Assembly (NCBI GenBank): GCA_023014485.1
Contig: JAJOZX010005514.1
Span: forward strand, 67,001-131,000
Source of the DNA: Bathynomus jamesi
Taxonomy: Eukaryota > Arthropoda > Malacostraca > Isopoda > Cirolanidae
Direction: 5' to 3'
DNA: 64,000 bases
How positions within the stretch are numbered: position 1 is the stretch's first letter; each line of letters opens with the position of its first letter. Below, one piece after another: positions 13,101 to 26,300 of the stretch. A program made the translations under genes and the position numbers. Under the pieces are notes generated by a model. It did no database searches and was not told where the DNA came from. It worked only from the letters and a program-made list of their open reading frames with translations.

Positions 13101-16100
13101 TCTTCGTGACACATAAGGGATGACTTCAGCTGGCGATGGAAGCGTTCGACGAGGCCGTTAGCTTGCGGATGATACGCACAGGTATGCGCATGTACTGTAC
13201 CCAACAAGCTGGTAAACTTCTTCCAAAGCGAAGACTCAAATTGGCGACCTTGGTCAGTGATGACTTTTGTCGGCAATCCAAATCTTGATACCCATCCATG
13301 AAGAAAGGCTCTTGCAACAGTGTCCGCTTGGATATCAGGAAGTGGGATGGCTTCAGGCCATCTGGAAAAGCGGTCGAGACAGGTGAGCAGATAACGTTGG
13401 CCTTGAATCACTGGAAGAGGGCCAACAATGTCTACATGAATTACCTCAAATCGCTGGGATGGGGGCGGAAATGCGTCAAAGGGGGACCTGGTGTGCCTTT
13501 GGACTTTGGCACGCTGGCAGGCAAGGCACGTTTTGGTCCAATGTTTGACATCCTTCCGCATCGAGGGCCAAACAAAGCGAGAGGCAACCAGGTGTTGCGA
13601 AGCACGGATACCAGGATGGGAGGGCTTATGAAGATCCGTGAAGACTGCTTGTCTGTGACATGGAGGACATAAGGGCGAATAGCAGCTGTTGATACGTCGC
13701 AATAGAGGGGCACAGACAATCCTGGCATACTCATTTTCTTGAGGGAAAGTGAGTGAGTGGAGTCTTCTCTGAGCAGTTTCTTGTAGTTCCGTATCCTTAT
13801 CTTGATCCTGTGCAATAGCATTCCACAGTGTAGAGCTGAGGGTAACAGAAGTAATCTCTATTCTTGAAAGTGCATCCGCTGGAGTGTTCAAGACACCTTT
13901 GATGTGGCGGATATCTGTGGTAAATTGCGAGATATAATCGAGTTGCCTGATGACTCTGGGAGAGTGGTTACAGCTGTTTTTATTGAAGACAGTGACCAAA
14001 GGTTTGTGGTCGGTAAAAACACAAAACTCTCGGCCTTCAAGGAAATGTTGAAAATGCTTCACGTTTAAGTAAATAGCAAGAAGTTCACGTCCGAAAGCAC
14101 TATAACGCGTTTGGGCTGGCTGCAGCTTTTCGAGTAAAATGCGATGGGTGCTTGTTGACCGTTAATGGTTTGTTCCAACACTCCACCGATCGCAACATCT
14201 GATGCATCGACCGTCAGAGTTAGGGGGGCATCACTGATAGGAAATGACAGAGACAATGCACTATTGATAGCATTTTTGGCATTGTCGAACGCCTGTAAAC
14301 TATCGCTACACCATAACAATTTCGTTACCTTGCGTTTGTGCGTGATCATAGCGTGTAGAGGAGCAAGAACACTAGCACAGTTTTTAATGAACTTGTGGTA
14401 ATAATTTACCAAACCTAGAAACCGACGTAACTCACGCTGATTATTTGGCATAGGGTAATTTTTTATCACTTCACACTTGTCCTGAAGGGGGTAATTCCGT
14501 GCTGCGAAATCGTGTGACCAAGAAATTCCAAGGTTGGCTGTGCAAACACACACTTAGATGCATTAATAGTAACACCGTATTGTTCTAAGCGTTGAAAGAG
14601 GAGTGAAAGATGTTCCTTATGTTCCTCTTCCGTTGAGCTGGCCACAAGCAAATCATCGATGTAGGCATAAACAAAGTCTAAGCCTCTGGTGACCTCATCT
14701 ATAAACCTCTGAAAGGTTTGCGCAGCATTCCGTAGCCCGAACGGCATCTTCACAAATTCGAATAACCCAAATGGTGTACAAACTGCAGTCTTGGGAATAT
14801 CCGAAGGCTCTACGGGAATGTGGTGGAAAGCCTTAACGAGATCTATTTTACTGAAGATAGATTTGCCGTGGAGAAGAGAAGTAAAGTCTTGGACATTTGG
14901 TACCGGATATCGGTCCGGGATGGTTGTCGAATTCAAAAACCGGTAATCCCCACATGGTCTCCAGTCTCCTGACTTCTTCTGGACCAGGTGTAGGGGAGAG
15001 GACCAACTGCTTTTGGAAGGTCTTATTATCCCAAGATCCAGCATAAGCTGGAATTCCGATTTGGCAGCTTTCAGTTGTCCGGGGCAAGACGTCTGGGTTT
15101 TGCAAACACAGGGGACCTTTTGTTGTAATGTGATGGGTAATGGTGTGCTTAATGGTATCACCCATCTGCATTGGTTGAAGAATTCCTGGATATCGCTGGA
15201 AAAGGCACTGGTACATGGAATTAGGGGGAACGAGGGAAAGTGCAGAGTTCGAGGCGTCCGGAAGGGCAACCTGTTTGGCAAGAACAGAAAGCAGTGTGGC
15301 CTGGTCGCATAAGCGTCGCTTGTCAAGATCCACCAGGAGTTTGAAATGCTGGAGGAAGTCAGCGCCGATTATGGGATGCCGCACTTGAGCACAGATGAAA
15401 ATCCACTTGAAGGATCGGTGAAGGCCCAAGTTTAGTTCACGCGACTGAGTACCGTACGTGGGTATGCGTGAACCGTTAGCAGCGTATAGAGGCGGAGATT
15501 CCGAGTGCTTATGACCAGATTTTTGAGGGAATACACTGACTGACGCTCCGGTATCGACCAAGAAATTGATACCAGAGTTCCTGTCCTTTATGAATAACAG
15601 GTTGGCAGTGCGAGTACGAGACGCCATTAGGACTCGCTGCTGGGGTTTTCCGACGAAAAATTGCAAGGGGAGATGCACTTCCTAGCCTTCTTTCCAAATT
15701 TCGAGTGGTAGAAGCAGATCTTCCCGGAACTCGAACGATGCCTCTTCGTAAATCTTGACCGAGAATGGCTTCTTTGCCGTTGATTTTGTAGCAGAGAACA
15801 AACGTGGTTGAGTCGTTGACTTAACTCTTTCACTTTCAACTCCAGTTCCGATTGTGTGTTCACGTTGTTGACCGGAGCTGTGTCAATCTCCACTACTTTG
15901 TCGGCAGTTTCTGCTAGTTTATCAACTGGAGTAGCAGGATCCATAGTGGCCAAGACACGCTGAGCTGATGGAGGAAGTTTCTGCAAGAACAACTGTCTAA
16001 AGATGTCCTTATCGAAGGTTTGTGCGCGTTCGCCTAGAGCGCACTGCATAGCCCTCAGCATTTGAGTGGGCTTACGGTCTCCAAGTTCTTCTTTTGAGAT

Positions 16101-19022
16101 TAACTGATGTAGTTTCTCACGCTCGGAGACAGTGGTGCGGCACAGGATGGCAGACTTCAGATCGTTGTATGGGTCCTCACTCGTGGAAGTAGACACGATG
16201 ACGTCACGGACTTCAGAGATGATGCTCGCTGGTAGAGAGGACAAAACATGATCGTATTTCGTCCTGCTAGCGGTGATCCTTCCCAAGTTGAATTGTGATT
16301 CCACTTGGTGGAACCAAATAAATGGATCACCCGGCCAGAAGACGGGGAGCTTTACGCTCAAGTGGGAGATGGCACCAGCGTCGTCAGGCATCTTCTCCTA
16401 TGCTTGCTAACGTACAAGCAAGACGACAAGTTCCCAACGAAGGAGTGGAGGTTGAGACGAGCGCAGGCACAGAGCGCACGGGCAGGGGTGAGGGGCAGAG
16501 GGCACGAGCGACATTACAGTCTGGTCCTAGTCGCTCGGGTGAAGGGGGTGATGGGCACGAACGACGTTACAGTCTGGTCCTAGTCGCTCGGGTGCAGGGG
16601 GTGGTGGGCACGAACGACGTTACAGTCTAGTCCTAGTCGTTCGGGTGAAGGGGGTGATGGGCACGAACGACATTACAGTCTAGTCCTAGTCGTTCGGGTA
16701 GAAGGGGTAATCCAGCTCCGGGGTCACCAATTGTTGGTTTACGTCGTCGTCGTTGGCCTAGGCAAGCTACGGCTTGGGACCGTAGCGCATCTATCCGGTA
16801 TAGGTTAACCTGGATGATGTAGCCATAAGCACTGCCGCTAGTTAAGTGCCAACCAGTGATTATCTCACTAGCCGTATTGAGTCCGTTAGGCGAAACTGCG
16901 ACAGTACCAAAGGTGGAAAATATAACCTTTGGTTTTCTATTATTTATTTGTAAAATGGACATGGTATTAGATTAAAATAAATATTTGAATATAAATAATT
17001 AACTGACAATTGTGATATATAATTAATTATGTTTACATACAATAAAATAATATAGTATACATAAAATTAGTATTAATGTGGTTCACAATTGAATTATGAG
17101 GGGTAACTAATTTAAAATGAATTTATAGCTATTCCGAAATTCAAGACGGTAAAATTAACATTTAACTTGAAACTAAAATAAGAGTATTCACTACATTAGC
17201 TTTATAAGGCTAACTAACGAAGGCTGGGGGCTCTGATCTTCAGGTGATCCAAGACTACTTCTAATTTATAGAAATAAAAAAACATTTAAATTTACTTTTT
17301 GAGATTAATTCTTACCCGACCATTTCGGTTTTAAAAGGTTGTCATCTTTCTTGTTTCGTGATGTTGATGGTTTGCTGCTGCTAACTTTTGGAGTTTTAGG
17401 AGACGTTGGCATACTTTTTCGCTTTGAAAATAATAATAATAATAACTCATAACTGCATTTATTTGTATCGCTATTCTAAAAGTATAACCTTTTGGATACA
17501 CAAATTTTGAGAACGTTTGTATACTTACACGAAACTGATACAGCTAAACCAGGGGGCACCGACAAAAACTCACCACTTAAATACAAAAGAGGCCAAAAAC
17601 TCACCAGACAAATGTTTTTGCAAAATCATACACTCTAGTCTAGATCTTAAGATCTTAAGTAGCAGAAAAAATCAAGAATTAATGCCCAGTTAGGTCAATT
17701 GAATGCCCGGTTAGGTCAATTGAATGCTAGGTTAGGTCAATTGAATGCTAGGTTAGGTCAATTGAATGCCCGGTTAGGTCAATTGAATGCTAGGTTAGGT
17801 CAATTGAATGCCCGGTTAGGTCAACTGTACGCCCTTGACGATTGGTTAGGTTAAGTCATGATATTTTCGTTAAAACATTAATTATTTAAAGTGCTCTAAC
17901 ATGTTTGTTTTTCATTTCTCCAAAAAAAGAAAGTTATTTTTTAAATCAGTGACCAAAACTACATTAGTATACCAGTTTGGTTAAAAACAAAACAATTTAA
18001 AAGATGAAGAGTAATTATCTACAATGAGTCTAAAATCTTGAGATCTTGAGATCTTAAGATCTTAAGATCTAGACTAGAGTGTATGTATTTCGCAAAAACA
18101 TTTGTCTGGTGAGTTTTTGTCCTCTTGCATTTAAATGGTCAGTTTTTGTCCGGTGAGTTTTTGTCCTCTTGCATTTAAATGGTCAGTTTTTGTCCGGTGA
18201 GTTTTTGTCCAGGATTCCTAAACCAGGGGTTCCCAAAGTGGTCAATATCGACCCCCTGGGGTCGATGAGACTGTGCGAGGATCGATAAAGATCTATGGGT
18301 CGATAGGGGGGTCGATAAAGTTCTAGGGGGTCTAGGCTTAAGTTCTAGGCTTAACATCGATGAGCGCGGTGACTTAAGGCTCAAACTCTCAAACCTACAT
18401 GCCCTTGTTAATGCCCATCAGGCCTATCCATCTCATTAGAGAAGATTTAATTGAAAAGGTATTTAGCAGTTATTAATTTCTACTTAATTACTAATAATGG
18501 TAATTGTATAACTATAATGATTAATAAATACTGATAATATTTTGATGTTTCTTGACTTCATTTCATTTAAAATTATCTTAAATATTGAGAATTTGGGTTA
18601 GGGGTCGATGATAACTTGATAAGCCATCAAAGGGTCGACAAGCTCAGAAGTTTGGGAATCCCTGAATTTCTAAACTATAAAAATGAACAAAATAAATCCG
18701 AAATACGAAGAAAACTTAAATCAAACACGAACTCTTTCAGCTACTCCGGACTTCTGCTGAACGGTCGAATTGGCTACGAAGTTCTTGGTGGGAGGGATTT
18801 GAGTGAAGAGAGACCCGTTCTGAAGGAGATTCAAAGCACCACGGAGGTCACTCGTGTAAAGCTTTGAAGGTTCCTCGATGAAGACCTAAAAAGAAGAGAA
18901 ATTGGATAATCGAAGAACAATAGAAACTTTTTTAGAATTTAGTCTTTATTAAAGCTTCATAAGGACCTTCTTTCAGTTTTCATTGTGTCTAAATTGGGAT
19001 TTACTTATAAGAGATAGATAGA

Positions 19023-19107
<85 letters not shown>

Positions 19108-20340
19108 TAAGTGAATTAGCATGTAGATTTATTATTTAACCTAATGAAAATAGACATTCAATTATAAATATCATTATCAATTAAAGCATTTCAGTATATT
19201 ATTTATTTAAAAAAATAATAAAAATTCTGAATAAACGTCACCTTTCTCGCGCCCGAATAAACGGAAGCTCTGAGCATCCATGGCTTAATTAATGCCAAAA
19301 TGCTGATGGCGATATTTTTCATTGTTTCACGTGACCAGTTGCTCAAAAAAATCTGGTCCCAAGCCCACATCATCCCATTCACGCTTAAAACACCAATGAA
19401 CACCTGCAAACACCATAATTTTAAGTGTGACTCGAAGGAATTTGACACGAAAGATAGAAGATTTTTTTGGCTTTTGTTGTATACACTAACAAAATAATAA
19501 TAATAATTATTAGTCTTAAAAGTCACCTGAAAGTCAACACCAAGTCACTCTAAATGACTGGTTTTGTTTGTTTACATTTTGGTTTTTAGATTCACTTGGA
19601 AAAGTCTCTTTCAAATGGAAAGTCATTAACTTTCTATTCTCTCATAGAAAGTTTTGTATTTGCGTCCGCAAAGAAAACTATAGAAAACTTTTTTAACTTT
19701 CAATAAAGAAATGAAATATCAGGTCTTTTACTAGGAAATAAGATAGTGTACTATCTTCTTTTGAGGGGGGGGGGGGGGGACCCAGACTTTTTGCCCACCC
19801 TATATGTATTATTTGAGACGGCATTTATTTCTTAGTATACATATTTATCAGTCAGGTTGGTTCTTCTTACCTGTCCGATCCATTTGCGGATGAAAAGCTT
19901 GGGATCAGACAGCTCATCGATGTACCTGCTCTTTACATCTTCTTCACCTTTGATTCCATGTTTCAAAAGGTTGTTAAAAACCTTGAGACCCGCTCGAGTG
20001 TCGCTTAAAAACACTTCCGGTGGAAAATCCTACGAAAAGTTAAAATGTCTATAAGGAATTGTTAACTAACTGAGTATTAACAAATTCGATAATTATTGAA
20101 TGTTTCACCAACACTGAAATTAATATCCAAAATACATTTTTTTAATGTATTTTGGCGTGTTCTGTTCAAATATGTCCTTCATATCTTGCGCAAATGAACC
20201 GAAACAAAGTTATGAAACATTAAAGTTTTCCTATGTTTTGGTTCATTTTCGCTAGAAATGAAGGTCATATATGAACCAAACACACCAAAATACATTAGAA
20301 AAATGTATTTTGAATATTAACAAAAAACAAATGGGCTAGG

Positions 20341-20393
<53 letters not shown>

Positions 20394-23300
20394 CGAGGAA
20401 TAGGAGGACGAAAAGATGGTACATGTTTATTTACAGACGTTTCGGAAAAGTTCAATTTCCATCATCAGTGCTAAAAAGTTTAAAAACAAATAGAAATAAA
20501 TAAGTATAATAAACCAAAACGAACAATATATTAAAATGGCGCGACAATTAGCGATAATTAGCGAGAATTAATAGTATGGTTACAATATATATTAAATTAG
20601 AAGATTTCATTAAATTTCATTTCGCCTTCACCAACAACAATAGTATCAAATCTTACCTCAACCATAAAGCAAAAATACCCCAGCCACTTGCTTCGTCCAC
20701 TATCTACGCTTTTAATTGTGTTCGCCGCAAAGCGAACTATATTGGCAGTACCATCCGCCAATATCAAACGAGAGTGGACGAGCATCGTGGGATTTCTACA
20801 AGAACTTCACAGCCCTTGAACAAACCCGTTACTTCCCTCCAATTTCAAAATCGTTAATTCAGCCAATCAAGTAATCGACCTCCGCATACTTGAGTCCCTT
20901 TATATCCTCAGTATCCAGCCAACCCTCAACGACTACAGTTCCGCTTTCAATTTAAACATCGCCAAATAAACTCTCAAACTCAAAAGAAATCCACCATCAC
21001 TCCGCCTGGTTCCATCTTTCTCATATGGAATTTTTCAACAAGCAACCATTCCCAATCTCCTGTACAGTTAATCTCTCATTACGTTAGCAATTTGGTAAGA
21101 ACCCCCTCAATTCTGTTTCACCTTTTAACCGTTTTATATTTCACTTATTGTCCATACTTTTATACTTTATATCATTTAATTTTTAATCTTCTAATTTAAT
21201 ATATATTGTAACCATACAATTAATTCTCGCTAATTATCGCTAATTGTCGCGCCATTTTAATTTATTGTTCGTTTTTGTTTATTATACTTATTTATTTCTA
21301 TTTGTTTTTAAACTTTTTAGCACTGATGATGGAAATTGAACTTTTCCGAAACGTCTGTAAATAAACATGTACCATCTTTTCGTTCTCCTATTCCTCACTA
21401 AGCTACGCTTCCCTAAGAACAAACCATTCAACCAAGTTTTATATATATATATATATATATTATATATAACCTTAACTCGTGTGTCCTCCGATTGCGTGTG
21501 CTAACCGGGGGCTTGCCCCCCCCCCCAGAACCCCCCATGAAAATATACACTTACTAAACTTGGTAATTATTGAATATCAAGGTCACTGTTGGTGAAACAT
21601 TCAATAATAACCACAAATTCAATATTTATCATAACGCAATCTTAATATATTCGCTTAAAAAATGGGATCTTTTCCGTTTGACTGCCGCCATTGAAACATA
21701 AGAGGTGAGTGCCCCCAGCCTTCTTTACTTAGCCTTATAAGGCTAACTAACGAAAATATCACGACCTAACCTAACCAATCGTTAGGTCAACTGTACGACC
21801 TTGACGATTGGTTAGGTTAGGTCGTGATATTTTTGTTAGTTAGCCTTATAAAGCTAACTAAAGAAGGCTGGAGGCCCTGATCTTCAGGTGATCCCCTTAT
21901 TTTTCTGAGTACACGATTAAAACTTAAAAATTAAGCATGGATCTTGAAAGTAATTAAAATTGTTTATAAGAAACAAAATTTGAAGGGGAAATTAAGAAAA
22001 GCTTTTTTATAAAGTAACTTATTTTGTATCATCAAGACATTTCAGTTAAAATACAAAATACAAAAAGTTTAATTATGTTTCAATGGCGGCAGTCAAACGG
22101 AAAAGATCCAAAAAATGTATCGGATCACCTGAAGATCAGGGCCCCCAGCCTTCTTTAGTTAGCCTTATAAGGCTAACTAACGAAAATCACGACCTAACCT
22201 AACCAATCGTTAGGTCAACTGTACGCCCTTGACGATCGGTTAGGTTAGGTTGTGATATTTTCGTTAGTTAGCCTTATAAAGTTAACTAAAGAAGCTGGGG
22301 GCCCTGATCTTCAGGTGATCCAATGTATCTCTCATACTACCACACTGAATACTTATTTCTTTAGTGAAATTCGTAGGAGTTAATTCATTAATGATGTAAC
22401 TTAAAACATTAAGGGTAAAGTGAGCACTTAACTTACAGGTCTCGAATTTAAGTTGTTGTTTTTTTTTCCCCAAATTTTACTCTACGTGTCAACGGATAAA
22501 CGGTAAAAATTATGAGAATAGGATTTAAATTGAAATAAAATCAAACGATAAAATAGATTCACTTAATGAAAGATTGGATTATACATGTCATGTAACTAAA
22601 TTGAAGAATGTTTATAATCTTTCAATAATTCGTTCTCTAAAACTCTCACCAATGGTTTGGCTTTGTTTGATTGAAGTGAAAGACATTTCTTGATATGATG
22701 CAAATACTGTGGGTCTTCTTCTTCTACTTTACTTATCACTTCTTCAGCGAGTTTGAAAATTTCATTTTGAGTCAGTTGCGCATATTTGGAAAATAGGCTT
22801 AGCTGTACGGCGAGATATTTCAAGTAATCCTCTGACGATAAAATAGAGGTACAAATTAGAACGTAAGTACAATGTGAGTCCAGTGTATCTACGGAATTAT
22901 AAGGAGGGCTGTAACTTAAATTTTTTTCATTCTAGATATACAGTTATAATTATGAAAATTATTTTATTCTATTCTGTCGCTCGATTTTTAAACATTTTTT
23001 TGGAGTAATCCAAGAATAAGCACCCCAGTTAGACCCCAGTCCAAGAAAAAGCACCCCAGTTAGACCCCAATCCAAGAAACAGCACTCCAGTTCGACCTCA
23101 ATCCAAATTAAAGAATTTTAACACACAAAATGTTTTTAAAAAAATATTTTAATGTTTACGGAGGATATTGCAATAAAAAAAAATTAGAACATAATTAAAA
23201 TAAAAATAATGAAATAAGGTTAATTGAATGCCAAGTTAGGTCAACTGTACGCCCTTGACGATTGGTTAGGTTAAGTCGTGATATTTTCGTTAAAACGAAC

Positions 23301-26300
23301 GAAAATATCACGACTTAACCTAACCAATCGTCAAGGGCATACAATTAACATAACCGGGCATTCAATTAACCATTTTAGAGCAATTAACTCCATTTTAACT
23401 CCATTTTAGAGCAATCCAAGAATAAGTACCCTCGTTCGACCCCACTCCAAGAAAAAGCACCCTAAATTGATTTGGGGTGCTTATTCTTGGATTGCTCCCA
23501 TATTTTTTAATATCATTTAGTTGAAATTATTTTCCCAGTTCAGAAAAAGAAGCACAAAATTTTAACCGTACAAAGCCAGCGTGGCCTATTACAGTAAAAA
23601 TACTTTGTTTTTCTGGAAATGATGTCTTTTATTGTAAACAAATTAATTTTTATTGTTCAGTAACAACAAATTGTTTAATTCAACCTATAAATGTAATTTT
23701 CATTATGGGGTTACGTCACTAGTCGCTATGTGTGCAGTCCCACACTGGCCTTCTAAGATTAAAAAAATCTAGTACACTGCTTCTCAGTCGTGTCAGGGTC
23801 TTTCGTCGGCGCGACCCCTTATCATCGTACAGTAGTGGTAGACAAATTCACGAAGCGGGTTTTTTTTTTTTGTTTTTATGCGCACAAATCACTACTACAG
23901 GGGTAAACAAACTACGACCCGGGGGGGTCGCGACCCACCGTTTGAGAAACACTGATCTAGTAAAATAAAGGCAACATTGTTGACACCATATTTATAAGTA
24001 AAAAGGTAACAGCCAGGAAGCACATATCCCCACGATGTTGAAGTGAGTGTGTGTGTGTGCCCCAAGGGTCACCTTTTGCCCGAACAACAACGGAGTAAGC
24101 GACCAATTCAACCCAACGCAGGAGCCAGCATGCGGGAGCAAATCAGAGCCTCACCGCTGAGAGGCCGCCACCAACCACTGAGCTACCGGGCGGCGCACCA
24201 TAATTTTAAGGGTATATATTTTTATACATATGAAATAAATTAATAGATGTACCTCTTTGACACAGTTTTAGTATTTTATAGAATTTAAAAACTGATAAAT
24301 GTATTTATTTTGAATTTTTTTAACTGATAAAGCAGAATAAATTAAGTTACCTTTACCAAGAATGATTTGCGTCAGTGATTAAGTATTGGAATAATAAATT
24401 TTCTCACTCAACAGTACAAAGCGAAATTTATTTATAATAAAATAGTGAATCATTTTGAAGTTAAAATTAGTAAGAAATTAAATAACTTAGAAGTACCTGA
24501 ATCACTAACTTAATACCGAGTCAAATTTCGTAATGGTCCTGGAATGTCTTCTAGGAAAATGTTTAATGTTTCCTTAACAACTGGAAGAGCGTCTCGTCAC
24601 CCAGGTTAAGACCCGGCAGTGCTGAGACTTCGATGAATCGTGGGTTCGAACCCCAGTGCTGTCTAGAGCTGGGCGGTTGTCTTTTTTGTATCTTACGTCA
24701 CGACGGAACGACGGGCCAGCCACCCTTTAATTAACTCTGGCTAAGGTAGCACAGGCTCCCCCTCCCCGCCGACTTTCTTGGGGGATATGAGACATGGATT
24801 TTACCTTACCTTAACAACTGGAAATCAAATATCCGTTGTACTATGGATTAATTATAGTACAAATAAATGAAATGTCCTTCAACCTAAAATTAATTAACTT
24901 AAAATGAGAGAGAACACCAAAAAAAAGTTATAAAGGTTTTTACCAGTACTTTCCTTACTCCTCTTTTTGTAGGTTAGATGAAAAGGAAAGAGGAGTAGAT
25001 TCATGACAGGAGAGTAATTGTTGGAATGAATGTCGACCATATTCACAACCAGTGTCGTTTTCATCATGATGTCATCAACATCTAAATTATCCAATGGCGG
25101 AGACATTTCGAACAACTAAATACACAAAAGACAAAAGAAACAAGAGACATATTTAATTAACGTCTTCATTATCTCATTGTTAAAGAAATTATGAAAACGC
25201 GTTTTCATTTCATGGGTTCAACGAAGGGTTCGTACCTCGATCACGTGCGAATCTATGTACTTCGCATTGGAGCTTTTCGTAGCCAGTGTTAGCTTTTGTT
25301 TCTTCATTGATTGTTTCAAATTTTCTTCAAAGTCTCTCAGAATGGCCATTTTCATGTTATCTCCCGATTTTAATTTTAGTCTTTCCTTCTCTTTTGTCTC
25401 GAAAAAATCCCACCAGAAATATTGACGGAGACTCAACGGGAGACATAACTGTTTACTTTTAATTCTGCGAAGAAGGTAAAATGGTTATATCGTAGAAAAG
25501 AATGCCGATTAATCTATTTTGCGCGAATATAGGTTGTTAAAGACTTTTCGCGTATATGAAACAGTGGCTCGTGTCTTTGCTAGAAAAAATAATAAAAAGT
25601 TACAAATTAAGTTCAATATAAAATTAATTAAGAAAAATACTAAACCAAGGCAGTCAAAATTTGACAGAAGCTATGAGGTTTACAGTCTAATGTCCAACAT
25701 GCTTAACTGTAAAGAAATATTCTTAAGCTTGCGAGTGATTCGGAACTTAACACATGTCACAAATACACCAGTCATTGCAAATTTGAATGACTTTTCGCCA
25801 ATACTAAAGCAGTGCCTTTGTGAAATACAAAATTTGAAAGTCACGTCTTTTGAATAGATTTGTAGCGACAGAGACGCCTTCAAATATTTCGCAATTTCCA
25901 CTTTACAATAAACCCGCTGTTCCATGGACACAGCCACGACCAAGATATCACATCGCGATGATTCACTCAAGGCATTTCTCTTTGCTTTGAACGTCACACC
26001 TCGACTTTGTTATAAGGACTTCTCGGGTACGGTGCCCCCAATCGCACCTCACCTCTCTCCTCGAAGGACCTCAGTGACACGTTCGATCTCATCATGTAAA
26101 CAACGTTGTAAAAGGCTCTCCTTGGCCTAGTGTCATTCACCTAACTTTATATAAAGAATATCATTACCTCGCGCGTTATATAATATTGATGTCATTAATG
26201 AAGTACATATTTATAACATTTCAATACAACTTTCATTCAAACAACTGCAACCTTATTTGTTTCTTTAAATCTTATTTATCTTGTTTAATAAAAGAAGAAA

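Larger units (their letters stand above)
12124..17195 (-). mobile_element. Gypsy-class (Metaviridae) LTR retrotransposon
   Basis: A 5.07-kb element on the minus strand: LTR, leader with tandem repeats, gag, then protease, reverse transcriptase, RNase H, integrase, LTR. The order RT-RH-IN defines Gypsy. It is flanked by the four-base duplication TTAG, typical for the class. The primer-binding region next to the 5' LTR starts TTGGTGACCCCGGAGC. The LTRs differ by one small indel, so insertion looks recent, yet pol is broken by several frameshifts. It sits inside a foldback MITE in the 8-kb gene 1 intron between exons 11 and 12. Confidence 0.93.
11973..17250. mobile_element. Palindromic foldback MITE, copy 2, split by the Gypsy insertion
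   Basis: The left piece (11973-12123) starts GGATCACCTGAAGATCAGGG. The right piece (17196-17250) ends TGATCTTCAGGTGATCC. The Gypsy element lies between, with TTAG duplicated on both sides. Joined, the pieces match the other copies in order. Confidence 0.85.
20395..21420 (+). mobile_element. Penelope-like element, 5'-truncated, with inverted terminal repeats
   Basis: The left end (20.40-20.52 kb) and right end (21.30-21.40 kb) are inverted copies containing ACGTTTCGGAAAAGTTCAAT and its reverse complement. The inside carries a GIY-YIG endonuclease fragment. Such inverted or tandem repeats with a hammerhead-like core, plus a GIY-YIG module, are the signature of Penelope-like retroelements. The reverse transcriptase part is missing. 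Confidence 0.85.

Noticed and set aside
17680..17830. CRISPR-like array of 21-base units
   Set aside because: The units are contiguous without unique spacers and are part of a foldback element in a eukaryotic intron.
22596..22650. Stop codon after HSSI as the end of gene 1
   Set aside because: A strong GTGAGA donor lies upstream and the next exon follows in phase, so the read-through is probably intronic.
26053..26126. Possible gene 1 exon reading [17 protein letters not shown] on the minus strand
   Set aside because: It has fair splice sites and a helical look, but it enters in phase 0 whereas exon 4 leaves in phase 2. Exon 4 joins exon 5 directly in phase, so it is not needed. It could still be an alternative exon.
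25519..26130. Plus-strand frames 25519-25857 and 25924-26130
   Set aside because: No domain recognised, no splice context, and gene 1 runs on the other strand.
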